From positions 120,366,418-120,430,417 of the forward strand of contig OW121741.1 of assembly GCA_933228675.1 (NCBI GenBank): a stretch of DNA of 64,000 bases. Direction: 5' to 3'. Below the pieces are notes generated by a model. It made no database searches and was not told the DNA's origin. It saw only the letters and a list, made by a program, of their open reading frames with translations. Positions 33,596-44,285 of this stretch are shown here, piece after piece (position 1 is the first letter of the stretch; each line of letters begins with the position of its first letter). Source of the stretch: Stomorhina lunata (Eukaryota > Arthropoda > Insecta > Diptera > Rhiniidae). Made by a program: the position numbers and the translations under genes.

Positions 33596-34999
33596 TTGTC
33601 TGTTTGTTCTTGTAACAATTTTTCTAAGTGTATTTGGCTTTATTTTATTTTTTTGGTTTACTTTCATAAGAAATCCACTTCAAATCCATGTTGCAAATAC
33701 TTACAAATTGTTGCAATTTAAGTTATGCCACAAACTGACTGACTGACCAAACAAAAAAAACACAAAAACAAAAACATCAGCAATAACCAGCTCCAGCACA
33801 CAAAAACAAATGCCAACAACAACTTTTTTGATTGTCAACAATAAACGAACGCAACAGTATTAGTTTGAAAGTACAAATTTAATGTCTAACATTGTTGCAA
33901 GCAACAGAAAAAAAACAAACGGCAGCAACACAAAAGAAATGTTGTTGACGAAATAATAAAATAAACTTTTTTAAGGAACAATAATAATAAAATAAATAAA
34001 AGTAAGACAAATCCAACATAAATTTTAAGAAATAATAACAGTAAAAAAAAACTGAAACAAAAACATTGCAATAAAAATGAAATAAAACAAAACTTTTTAA
34101 AAAGATAAAATATGAAAATATTTGACTCGAAATTAGAAAATATTTTCAAAATAATCTGGATCATAATGTGGTTATAAAAAGTTGATTTATTAGTAACAAG
34201 AGCATACTTTTTGCTGCTCGTATAAAGGATTAGAAAATAGAGTTTGAAAGTGAAATTAGAAAATTAGGAATGACTTGAAGGAAACTGAGTTATAAGATTA
34301 AGTTGATTTAAGTGAATAAGTTATGAGATTGTCGTTAATTAAATTGTTAAAGAAAAATATGTTTTTTATGACGTATGAGCAATATTATAACAAGTATACG
34401 ACTATGTTAAGGCAAATACTCATACGCTGTTTCCGGTACAAAACATATTTCATTGAATGTTCTTGGTAAACATTTTAATTACTTCTTTATGAGTATATTT
34501 CTCGGGTTTTCTTTATAAAAATCATGAAATCGATATCGATTAATCGATTCGATATATAAAATTTAATTAAAAAGGGTTATTAACTACACAATTCTTCAGT
34601 ATGAGATTTTTAAATATATGAAAACCTTATTTTGAAAGTGGATAAGTCCAATTTTGTTAAATTGAGATATAAAGGGTTTTGAGTTTTAGTATTTTTAAAA
34701 ATATAGGTGACCAATTTCAGGAAATTAAATCTTAAGTTTTGATCAGAACCTATTAAATGTATTCCTTCATACAAATTAATTTATAAAAACCATTTGGAAA
34801 TGAGTTTTTTAACGGTTTGAATGGAATTATAGCACTTCCAAAACAAAAATTTTGAAATATTCATTTTTTGAATTAAAAATCGTATGGGACTTGAACTGTT
34901 TTCAAAACAAATAAAATTTAAATTTTTCTTTTTTTTTTTGTATGAAAAAATTTTTAAACCAAATAAAACAAAAACTTTTGTTCGAAAAAATGTTGCCAA
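33596..34999. other. Unique DNA with CAA/AAT-rich tracts, no gene seen
   Basis: CAAAAACA and AATAA-rich simple sequence covers about 33740-34090. The minus-strand frame at 33886-34164 is a translation of these tracts. A cluster of CGAT motifs is at 34529-34557. Confidence 0.4.
34529..34557. promoter_or_regulatory. CGAT cluster, candidate BEAF-32/DREF-type site
   Basis: Four CGAT motifs occur in 29 bp, two of them as CGATA, partly palindromic (ATCGATATCGAT, then ATCGATTCGATA). In Drosophila, BEAF-32 binds clustered CGATA and DREF binds TATCGATA at boundaries and promoters. Only the motif is seen; no adjacent gene is identified. Confidence 0.25.
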
Positions 35000-36548
35000 A
35001 TATTTTTTATAGCAAAATTCCTATAAAAAGTAAATTTTTCAAAAAATTCCTATAAAACGCAAATTTTTGAAAATTTTTCTATAAAACGTATATTTTTGAA
35101 AAATTTTCTATAAAAAGTAAATTTTTGCAAAATTTCCTATAAAATGTAAAGTTTTGAAAAAATTGCTATAAAAAGTAAATTTTTGAAAAATTTGCTATAA
35201 AAAGTAAATTTTTGAAAAATTTGCTATAAAAAGTAAATTTTTGAAAAATTTGCTATAAAAAGTAAATTTTTGAAAAATTTCCTATAAAAAGAAAATTTTT
35301 GAAAAATTTCCTATAAAAAGCAAATTTTTGAAAAATTTCCTATAAAAAGTAAATTTTTGAAAAATTTCCTATAAAAAGTAAATTTTTGAAAAATTTCCTA
35401 TAAAAAGTAAATTTTTGAAAAATTTCCTATAAAAAGTAAATTTTTGAAAAATTTCCTATAAAAAGTAAATTTTTGAAAAATTTCCTATAAAAAGTAAATT
35501 TTTGAAAAATTTCCTATAAAAAGTAAATTTTTGAAAAATTTCCTATAAAAAGTAAGTTTTTGAAAAATTTCCTATAAAAAGTAAATTCTTGAAAAATTTC
35601 CTACAAAAAGTAAATTTTTGAAAAATTTCCTATAAGAAGTAAATTTTTGAAAAATTTCCTATATAAAGTAAATTTTTGAGAAATTTGCTATAAAAAGTAA
35701 ATTTATGAAAAATTTCCTGTAAAAAGTAAATTTTTGAAAAATTTCCTGTAAAAAGTAAATTTTTGAAAAATTTCCTGTAAAAAGTAAATTTTTGAAAAAT
35801 TTCCTATAAAAAGAAAATTTTTGAAAAATTTCCTATAAAAAGCAAATTTTTGAAAAATTTCCTATAAAAAGTAACTTTTTGAAAAATTTCCTATAAAAAG
35901 TAAATTTTTGAAAAATTTCATATAAAAAGTAAATTTTTGTAAAATTTCCTATAAAAAGTAAATTTTTAAAAAATTTCCCATAAAAAGTAAATTTTTGAAA
36001 AATTTTCTATAAAAAGTAAATTTTTGAAAAATTTCCTATAAAAAGTAAATTTTTGAAAAATTTTTTATTAAAAGTAAATTTTTGAAAAATTTCCTATAAA
36101 AAGTAAATTTTTGAAAAATTTCCTATAAAAAGTAAATTTTTGAAAAATTTCCTATAAAAAGTAAATTTTTGAAAAATTTCCTATAAAAAGTAAATTTTTG
36201 AAAAATTTCCTATAAAAAGTAAATTTTTGAAAAATTTCCTATAAAAACTAAATTTATGAGAAATTTCCTACAAAAAGAAAATTTTTGAAAAATTTCCTAC
36301 AAAAAGTAAATTTTTGAAAAATTTGCTATAAAAAGTAAATTTTCTATAAAAATTAAATTTTTGAAAAAACTTCCCATAAAAATGAAAAAAATTTTCAAAA
36401 ATTTCCTATAAAAAGTAAATTTTTCAAAAATTTCCTATAAAAAGTAAATTTTTTAAAAATTTCCTATAAAAAGTAAATTTTTCAAAAATTTGCTATAAGA
36501 AGTAAATTTTTAAAAAAATATCCTATAAAAAGTAAATTTTTGAAAAAT
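35000..36548. repeat. 29-bp AT-rich satellite, CCTATAAAAAGTAAA family
   Basis: About 52 units, each containing CCTATAAAAAGTAAATTTTT and GAAAAATTT, at a 29-bp period. The centre (35280-35560 and 36080-36240) is nearly perfect and the edges diverge. Unlike most arrays of the window it lacks the CTATAG palindrome. Adjacent variants such as CCTGTAAAAAG in three consecutive units show local copying. Confidence 0.95.
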
Positions 36549-38107
36549 TAAGTATCATTTCGCCAAATTGTCAGTATTTTTTTTTTCTTAATTTTTATTT
36601 TGTTTGAATAATTTTTTCTTTTAAATTCAAAAATATATGGGACTTAAACCAATTTCAAAATAAAAAATTGTATCAAATGGTAAACTACAAAATGTTTTTG
36701 ACTGTCAATATTTTGGTAGGTTTTGTAAGTTTAAAATAAATTATTTTTCGCATAGTAAGATCCATAATTATAGAACCTTTCACCATCATTAACCTATTTT
36801 TTTTTAGAATGTGGACTTATTCCACTTTCAAAATAAAGTCTTCATATTTTCTCCTTTTTAAGCACTAGAAACATGACCCATTTATAGTTATAGAAAAATT
36901 ATTTTGTGTAATTATTTATACTCTACTAAATTGATCTATTTTGCATGACAGCCCCTACTGATGTTGAATATTCAAATATGCTTGTCAAACACCAGCACTT
37001 GGCAGTTTCTCAATCTTTTTAGTTAGTCCCCAACTTTCTTTCATTTTGTTACAGCATTTTTTTATATATAAGATATTATTTCCCTTTTTAAACGTTTTTA
37101 TAATATTTTTTTTTCTTCGAAATTTATGCTTCAGTGAAAACTTTTTAACCGCATAATTTTCCTATAAAAGGTAAAAAATCCAATGTAACATAGTACTTCG
37201 GCAATAGTAAAAAACCACATGAAAATGTTATTTAAAACTATAACCATCGGTGGCTAAATGAAGCAGACTCTATTTTTGAACAGTCAAACAAAAAAAAACT
37301 GAATGAAAAAGTAACAAAAAATCATTGTTATTAGGAGTTTTTTTGCAAAAAAATATTCCATCTTGTTTTAGTGATAGACCTTTCAGGGGAAGGTACAATA
37401 AAATTGTATAAAAACACAACTGCCACTAGTAGTAAAGGGACCAACAAGTATATAAGATACAAATCAAAGACAGACACTGATAGACTGATTATGTGACTGT
37501 GTATGGGATTGTTCCGTATCTTCTTGGACAACATCAAAATAGTTGGTCCCCTCAACTCATTTCAACCGCATAGCTATCAAATGCTAGTACCTCCATTGTT
37601 ATGCTAGACTATTCTACTGATGGTCGATCTCTTCCTAAATTTCTCGGTTACTAGTTTTTGCTTCATATTACAAAAATTTTTAAACGCAATACAATTTCCT
37701 TTTTTATACACTATCATACATTTTTGTTTACAGCAGCAGCGGTGGCATTTAAAAACAAACGAAAAAAAACTGAAACCTAAAAACAAAATATTTTAGTAGT
37801 TAGTAGCATCTAGTAGTTTTTTAGTTTTTTTTTTCTTTTTTTTTTTTGCATAAAAAAGCAATTTATGAATTTTAAATGAGTCACTGCAACATTAAAGGTG
37901 CATTTATTCATGCTCTGTTGGCATACAAACATAGTCACAAACTTAAAAAGAGACATGCAAATTTCGTACTCACACTAATGCACAATGGAAAACAAGACAT
38001 TTAGCTCTAAAATATATTGTTGTGTGAGGAGGCAGCAGCAGTTGGTAGCAGTTAACAGTAGAATATTGTTATAGTGGTGGCAATATTTATAGCCATGATA
38101 GGGGTTT
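36549..38107. other. Unique AT-rich DNA, no gene seen
   Basis: No frame with a recognisable domain. Frames at 37331-37555 and 37604-37786 (minus) are short and featureless. Confidence 0.4.
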
Positions 38108-38204
38108 GATACCCTACACTATTATACAAATTAATTTTTGAGTTATATAAGTAATATATAACTGTCTACATCTGTTGGCGTTCATCTATTTTCTATATGA
38201 CTGT

Positions 38205-38951
38205 GTCTCTATTTATGTCTGTCTGTATCTATGTCTCTCCACAGACATTTTTTTTATAGAAAAATTTTCATTATAAAATTTTCATAGCAAAATTTTCGTT
38301 ACACAATTTAAAAAAAATATTCGTTATAAAATTTTTATAGAAACATTTTTTATAGAAAAAATTTCACTGTAAAATTCTTTAGAAAAATTTTCATTACAAA
38401 ATTTTTTTAGAAAAATTTTTATAGAAAAATTTTCACAATAAAATTTTTATAGAAAAATTTGCATTATAGAATTGTTATAAAATTTTTCTCTATAAAATTT
38501 TTATTGAAAATTTTTCACTATAAAATTTTTATAGAAAAATTGTTTCTATTAAATTTTGATAGAAAAATTTTGGTTTAATATTTTTATAGAAAAATTTTCA
38601 CTACAAAATTTTTATAGAAAAATTATCACTATAAGATTTTTGAAAAAAATTTGCCCACTTTTAAATTTTTAGAGAAAATTTTTCACTATAAATTTGTTAT
38701 AAAAAATTTTTCACTATAAAATTTTTAAAGAAAATGTTTCACTATAAAATTTAAATAGAAAAATTTTCATAATAAACTTTTTATTAAAAAATTTTCATCA
38801 TAAAAATTTTCAATATAAAATTTTTATAGAAAAATTTTTACTATAAAATTTTTATAGAAAAATTTTTACTATAAAATTTTTATAGAAAAATTTTCACTAT
38901 AAAATTTGTATAGAAAAATTTTCACTATAAAATTTTTATAGAAAAATTTTA
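38205..38951. repeat. GTCTATGTCT-like tract followed by 27-28-bp AT satellite
   Basis: A short tract with TATGTCTGTCTG and TCTATGTCTCT (38213-38237) precedes units of TTCACTATAAAATTTTTATA from about 38250. The satellite is diverged, with the cleanest units at 38830-38940. Confidence 0.8.
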
Positions 38952-39062
38952 ATTGAAAAATTAGGTTTAATCAGGCTTGAGTTCATTTAACTTTCAAATT
39001 ATTAATTTTGAAAATTTGAAAAGTAATTGTGGAGAAAAACTGAAAAAATTATTTTTGAACGC

Positions 39063-39118
39063 GGCTCAGTGGATTGCAATTTCTGTCCCGCCACAGGACG
39101 TCATCAGCACTTAGCGCC
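39063..39118 (-). ncRNA. Hammerhead-ribozyme-like motif, unit 1
   Basis: On the minus strand CTGATGA lies at 39107-39101, stem II follows, GAAA is at 39083-39080, and the palindromic stem III plus cleavage site TTGCAATC ends at 39072, where cleavage is predicted. Sequence is identical to the other units; details are given at 40245-40300. Confidence 0.6.
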
Positions 39119-39529
39119 CTCGACCACAGTCGAGTTGTCAAATTGCAGAGATAATCATCAATTTAACTCATTGAGTTTGATCGAACATCACTACGTTTAA
39201 TTGATTGTGTATTCTCCTATTACTTGTTTTGCTCGATCTTTTCACTTGCCGTTGGCATGTAGAGAAGAACAAGACTTTTTGGTTTGATGCTATTTTTTTT
39301 TAGAATAGTAACAATGTTAACAACATATGTATGTAAGTAAATTACATGAATGTATGTAAATGCAACGTGCCCTTTGCTTTTATTTATTTGGGAATTAATT
39401 ATTCGAACTTTAGAATTGATTGAAAAATTAGGTTTAATCAGGCTTGAGTTCATTTAACTTTCAAATTATTAATTTTGAAAATTTGAAAAGTAATTGTGGA
39501 GAAAAACTGAAAAAATTATTTTTGAACGC

Positions 39530-39585
39530 GGCTCAGTGGATTGCAATTTCTGTCCCGCCACAGGACGTCATCAGCACTTAGCGCC
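39530..39585 (-). ncRNA. Hammerhead-ribozyme-like motif, unit 2
   Basis: CTGATGA at 39574-39568 and GAAA at 39550-39547 on the minus strand, 467 bp from unit 1 in the same orientation. Predicted cleavage follows the C at 39539. Confidence 0.6.
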
Positions 39586-40244
39586 CTCGACCACAGTCGA
39601 GTTGTCAAATTGCAGAGATAATCATCAATTTAACTCATTGAGTTTGATCGAACATCACTACGTTTAATTGATTGTGTATTCTCCTATTACTTGTTTTGCT
39701 CGATCTTTTCACTTGCCGTTGGCATGTAGAGAAGAACAAGACTTTTTGGTTTGATGCTATTTTTTTTAGAATAGTAACAATGTTAACAACATATGTATGT
39801 AAGTAAATTACATGAATGTATGTAAATGCAACGTGCCCTTTGCTTTTATTTATTCAGTTTTTCTCCACAATTACTTTTCAAATTTTCAAAATTAATAATT
39901 TGAAAGTTAAATGAACTCAAGCCTGATTAAACCTAATTTTTCAATCAATTCTAAAGTTCGAATAATTAATTCCCAAATAAATAAAAGCAAAGGGCACGTT
40001 GCATTTACATACATTCATGTAATTTACTTACATACATATGTTGTTAACATTGTTACTATTCTAAAAAAAATAGCATCAAACCAAAAAGTCTTGTTCTTCT
40101 CTACATGCCAACGGCAAGTGAAAAGATCGAGCAAAACAAGTAATAGGAGAATACACAATCAATTAAACGTAGTGATGTTCGATCAAACTCAATGAGTTAA
40201 ATTGATGATTATCTCTGCAATTTGACAACTCGACTGTGGTCGAG

Positions 40245-40300
40245 GGCGCTAAGTGCTGATGACGTCCTGTGGCGGGACAGAAATTGCAATCCACTGAGCC
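40245..40300 (+). ncRNA. Hammerhead-ribozyme-like motif, unit 3
   Basis: CTGATGA (40256-40262) is the canonical box. Stem II pairs GTCC with GGAC around a 7-nt loop, but its first pair, next to the core, is a C-A mismatch. GAAA is at 40280-40283. With the last A of GAAA, the next bases form the palindrome ATTGCAAT as a loop-less stem III, then C40291, giving an AUC cleavage triplet that obeys the UH rule. Stem I pairs AGTG with CACT, then after one mismatch GCT with AGC. Stem III can form only between two copies, as in dimeric hammerheads of animal repeats. Confidence 0.6.
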
Positions 40301-40712
40301 GCGTTCAAAAATAATTTTTTCAGTTTTTCTCCACAATTACTTTTCAAATTTTCAAAATTAATAATTTGAAAGTTAAATGAACTCAAGCCTGATTAAACCT
40401 AATTTTTCAATCAATTCTAAAGTTCGAATAATTAATTCCCAAATAAATAAAAGCAAAGGGCACGTTGCATTTACATACATTCATGTAATTTACTTACATA
40501 CATATGTTGTTAACATTGTTACTATTCTAAAAAAAAAATAGCATCAAACCAAAAAGTCTTGTTCTTCTCTACATGCCAACGGCAAGTGAAAAGATCGAGC
40601 AAAACAAGTAATAGGAGAATACACAATCAATTAAACGTAGTGATGTTCGATCAAACTCAATGAGTTAAATTGATGATTATCTCTGCAATTTGACAACTCG
40701 ACTGTGGTCGAG

Positions 40713-40768
40713 GGCGCTAAGTGCTGATGACGTCCTGTGGCGGGACAGAAATTGCAATCCACTGAGCC
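40713..40768 (+). ncRNA. Hammerhead-ribozyme-like motif, unit 4
   Basis: CTGATGA at 40724-40730, GAAA at 40748-40751, predicted cleavage after 40759. It lies 468 bp downstream of unit 3 in direct orientation, so a transcript through both could fold a dimeric ribozyme and release a unit-length RNA. Confidence 0.6.
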
Positions 40769-41178
40769 GCGTTCAAAAATAATTTTTTCAGTTTTTCTCC
40801 ACAATTACTTTTCAAATTTTCAAAATTAATAATTTGAAAGTTAAATGAACTCAAGCCTGATTAAACCTAATTTTTCAATCAATTCTAAAGTTCGAATAAT
40901 TAATTCCCAAATAAATAAAAGCAAAGGGCACGTTGCATTTACATACATTCATGTAATTTACTTACATACATATGTTGTTAACATTGTTACTATTCTAAAA
41001 AAAATAGCATCAAACCAAAAAGTCTTGTTCTTCTCTACATGCCAACGGCAAGTGAAAAGATCGAGCAAAACAAGTAATAGGAGAATACACAATCAATTAA
41101 ACGTAGTGATGTTCGATCAAACTCAATGAGTTAAATTGATGATTATCTCTGCAATTTGACAACTCGACTGTGGTCGAG

Positions 41179-41234
41179 GGCGCTAAGTGCTGATGACGTC
41201 CTGTGGCGGGACAGAAATTGCAATCCACTGAGCC
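41179..41234 (+). ncRNA. Hammerhead-ribozyme-like motif, unit 5
   Basis: CTGATGA at 41190-41196, GAAA at 41214-41217, predicted cleavage after 41225. It lies 466 bp downstream of unit 4 and is the last full core before the array is truncated at 41381. Confidence 0.6.
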
Positions 41235-41381
41235 GCGTTCAAAAATAATTTTTTCAGTTTTTCTCCACAATTACTTTTCAAATTTTCAAAATTAATAATT
41301 TGAAAGTTAAATGAACTCAAGCCTGATTAAACCTAATTTTTCAATCAATTCTAAAGTTCGAATAATTAATTCCCAAATAAA

Positions 41382-42690
41382 GAAAAATTTTAATATAAAA
41401 TTTTTATAGAAAAATTTTAATATAAAATTTTTATAGAAAAATTTTAATATAAAATTTTTATAGAAAAATTTTAATATAAAATTTTTATAGAAAAATTTTA
41501 ATATAAAATTTTTATAGAAAAATTTTAATATAAATTTTTTATAGAAAAATTTTAATATAAACTTTCTATAGAAAAATTTACACAATAAATTTTTATAGAA
41601 AAAATTTAACTAGAAAAATTTCGTCATACAATTTTTATAAAAAAATTTTCGATAAAAAATTTTTATAGAAAAATTTTCACTATAAATTTTTTCTAGAAAA
41701 ATTTTCGCTATAAAATTTTTATAGAAAAACTTTCGCTATTAAATTTTTATAGAAAAATTTTCACTATACAATTTTTATGGAAAAATTTGCACTATACAAT
41801 TTTTATGGAAAAATTTGCACTATAACATTTTAATAGAAAAATTTTTACTATAAAATTTTTATAGAAAAATTTTCACTATAAAATTTTAATAGAAAAATTT
41901 TCACCATAAATTTTTTCTAGAAAAATTTTCGCTATAAAATTTTTATAGAAAAACTTTCGCTATTAAATTTTGATAGAAAAGTTTTCACTATACAATTTTT
42001 ATGGAAAAATTTGCACTATAACATTTTAATAGAAAAATTTTTACTATAAAATTTTCACTATAAAATTTTTATAGAAAAATTTTCACTATAAAATTTTTAT
42101 ATAAAATTTTTCACTATAAAATTTTTATTGAAAAATTTCACTATAAAATTTTAATAGACAAATTTTCACCATAAAATTTTGATAGAAAAATTATAAAATT
42201 TTTGGAAAAAATATTTACAATAAAATTTTTATAGAATAATTTTTATAGAAACATTTTCAGTTAAAAATTTTCATATAAAAATTTTTAATTATAAAATATT
42301 TATAGAAAAATTGTCGCTATAAAATTTTTATAGAAAAATTTTCACTATAAAATTTTTATAGAAAAATTTTCACTATAAAATTTTTATAGAAAAATTTTCA
42401 CTATAAAATTTTTATAGAAAAATTTTCACTCTAAAATTTTTATAGACAAATTTTCACTATAAAATTTTTATAGAAAACTTTTTACTATAAAATTTATAGA
42501 AAAAAATTTTCGATGTAAAATTTTTATAGAAAAATTTTCGTTATTAAATTTTTATAGAAAAATTTTCACTATAAAATTTTTATAGAAAAATGTTCACCAT
42601 AAAATTTTTGTAAAAGAATATTTTTTTAGAATAATTTCGTTGTAAAATTTTTATAGAAAATTTTTCATATAAAAATTTTTGTTGCAAAAT
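41382..42690. repeat. AT-rich satellite, 27-28-bp unit
   Basis: It opens with about seven near-identical 27-bp units (AATATAAAATTTTTATAG plus AAAAATTTT) and continues with 28-bp TTCACTATA units, cleanest at 42320-42440. It belongs to the same family as 38250-38951 on the other side of the 467-bp array, so that array probably inserted into or expanded within this satellite. Confidence 0.9.
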
Positions 42691-42722
42691 GTTTTTTCTG
42701 TCTGTTTGATTAGTAGGGTATC

Positions 42723-44285
42723 TAATAGTCGTTATTCCTTTATATTTTTCCTTTGCAAATTTTGTTAAAAGCAAAATTAACTAAATTTTCTACCTTTCTG
42801 GTTGGCATTTTAATTTAATTCAAGAACAAAACTTTCAAACCTGATTTTTTTCTCATTCTAAATTAAAAACTAAAAATATGGAACATTAAAGATAAATTAA
42901 AATACAAAAAATTAACATTTTTCCCATGAAAATATAGAAATACAACTTAAATACTTTCGAAGAAAAAAAATAATTTTAATAGCTTTAATTAAACGATTTA
43001 GTATGTCATGATAGAAAAAGTACCAAAAATTAAAACATATTTTTATACCCACCATCAAAAAGAATGGGGGGGTATATTGAGATTGTTTTTTCTAACTTAA
43101 CCCTTATTAATATTAAAAAAGTCCTTGATAACTAACTGTTTAAAACTCATTACTCTAAATTATTGCCCCATTAAAAAAAAAGGATAATAAAATTATCCCT
43201 AATTAATAGACAAAAAACTTAAACCGAAAAAAGGGTTCCCTCCAACGTTAAAGCAACAACATAATCCTCGTATTAATTGAGCGTATGTTATATTTAATGA
43301 AGACCAAAAAAATGATTTAGCCCTTAAAGCAAAAATGAACTAACTAAATATCCTTGCTTCTGTCATAAAGACTTTTTTTATTAACTTTATATTTATTAAC
43401 TTTATGTCTCGCAACCATAAAATCATTAAGATTATCACGTGTCTTTTTTAGCTTTTGTAAAAGCCTAATGACAGTTTATACACAGTGTTTCTTTCTCTAA
43501 AAGAAACCCTAATTAGTTAGACAATTATGGCCTCAAGGTCAACGCTAATAAATAATAAGTGAATAGACGGAAAGGGATAAAGACTTTTGGAGGTTAATAT
43601 AAAGTATCCAGAAGCGAAAGCAAAATATTAATAAAAATTGTGATACTAAAAAAATTTTATACAAAAATGTGATAGAAATCCCTAAATGTTAACGAAATTT
43701 TTGTACTCAAGCAAAATATACAAGTAATTTTTTGGGGACCTAGCTTTGGAGAATTCATAATTGTAGAAAAAGACAGACATGAAGAATGGTGGTATACATT
43801 TCCTTATCATCCCAAGGGGAGCGAAGAATCAACTTAAATGCAGTAACAAAAAATAAAAATTATAAAAATAAAAACACAAACTAATAAATAATTCTAAGCA
43901 CAAATAAATACTCTGTATCATAGCTACAAGTACGTATAAAATTGCTTCGGCTTTAATATTGAAAAGATCTTCAGATTTTAACTATTTGTGGCTGTAAAGT
44001 TTAATTCTTGAGCTCTAGCGTATTCTGGATATGTAAAAATCATTTCAGTCCTTTTTACAAATCTTTACTTATAGCCCAAAGTATACCTTTTATCTTGTCT
44101 AAAATAATAACCAACAAAAAAGACATCAAGGTGACTTGCAGTAGTAACAAACCAGCAACAAGGAATAAAAAATTTCAATGACAAAATGTCTTAAACTGAT
44201 ACAACACAAGGAAAAACTTAAACATGACATTGGTACAAATAACAACAAAACATTATTTAGGATTAAAATGATTACAGCGTTAATA
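42723..44285. other. Unique AT-rich DNA, no gene seen
   Basis: A hairpin TATACCCACCAT / ATGGGGGGGTATA occurs at about 43044-43077, of the type found at ends of muscoid dispersed repeats. No coding frame or RNA gene was found. Confidence 0.4.

Larger units (their letters stand above)
38952..41381. repeat. 467-bp tandem repeat in head-to-head arrangement, retrozyme-like
   Basis: About 5.2 units with a period of 466-468 bp. Units left of 39854 run on the minus strand (about two), and from 39855 they run on the plus strand (three plus a truncated fourth). Units are nearly identical apart from homopolymer length, so amplification was recent. Each full unit has one GC-richer segment with a hammerhead-like core. 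Tandem units of this size bearing a hammerhead are known as animal retrozymes and ribozyme satellites. The apparent 78-95-codon frame in each unit is not treated as coding. Confidence 0.9.
38108..42722. mobile_element. Possible composite element bounded by inverted GATACCCTAC
   Basis: GATACCCTAC at 38108-38117 faces GTAGGGTATC at 42713-42722. Just inside lie GTCTGTCTGTATC (left) and CTGTCTGTTTG (right). The interior consists of AT satellite, the 467-bp ribozyme-like array, and AT satellite again. It may be a transposon whose interior was filled by tandem repeats; no target duplication was resolved. Confidence 0.3.

Noticed and set aside
35000..36548. CRISPR-like regularity of the 29-bp repeat
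   Set aside because: There are no unique spacers, repeats abut directly and the setting is eukaryotic; it is a satellite.
39911..41129. Identical 94-codon frames (start MNSSLIKP) in the 467-bp units
   Set aside because: The frame depends on homopolymer length and changes between units (another copy is shorter), has no domain, and overlaps a unit better explained as ribozyme-bearing repeat RNA.
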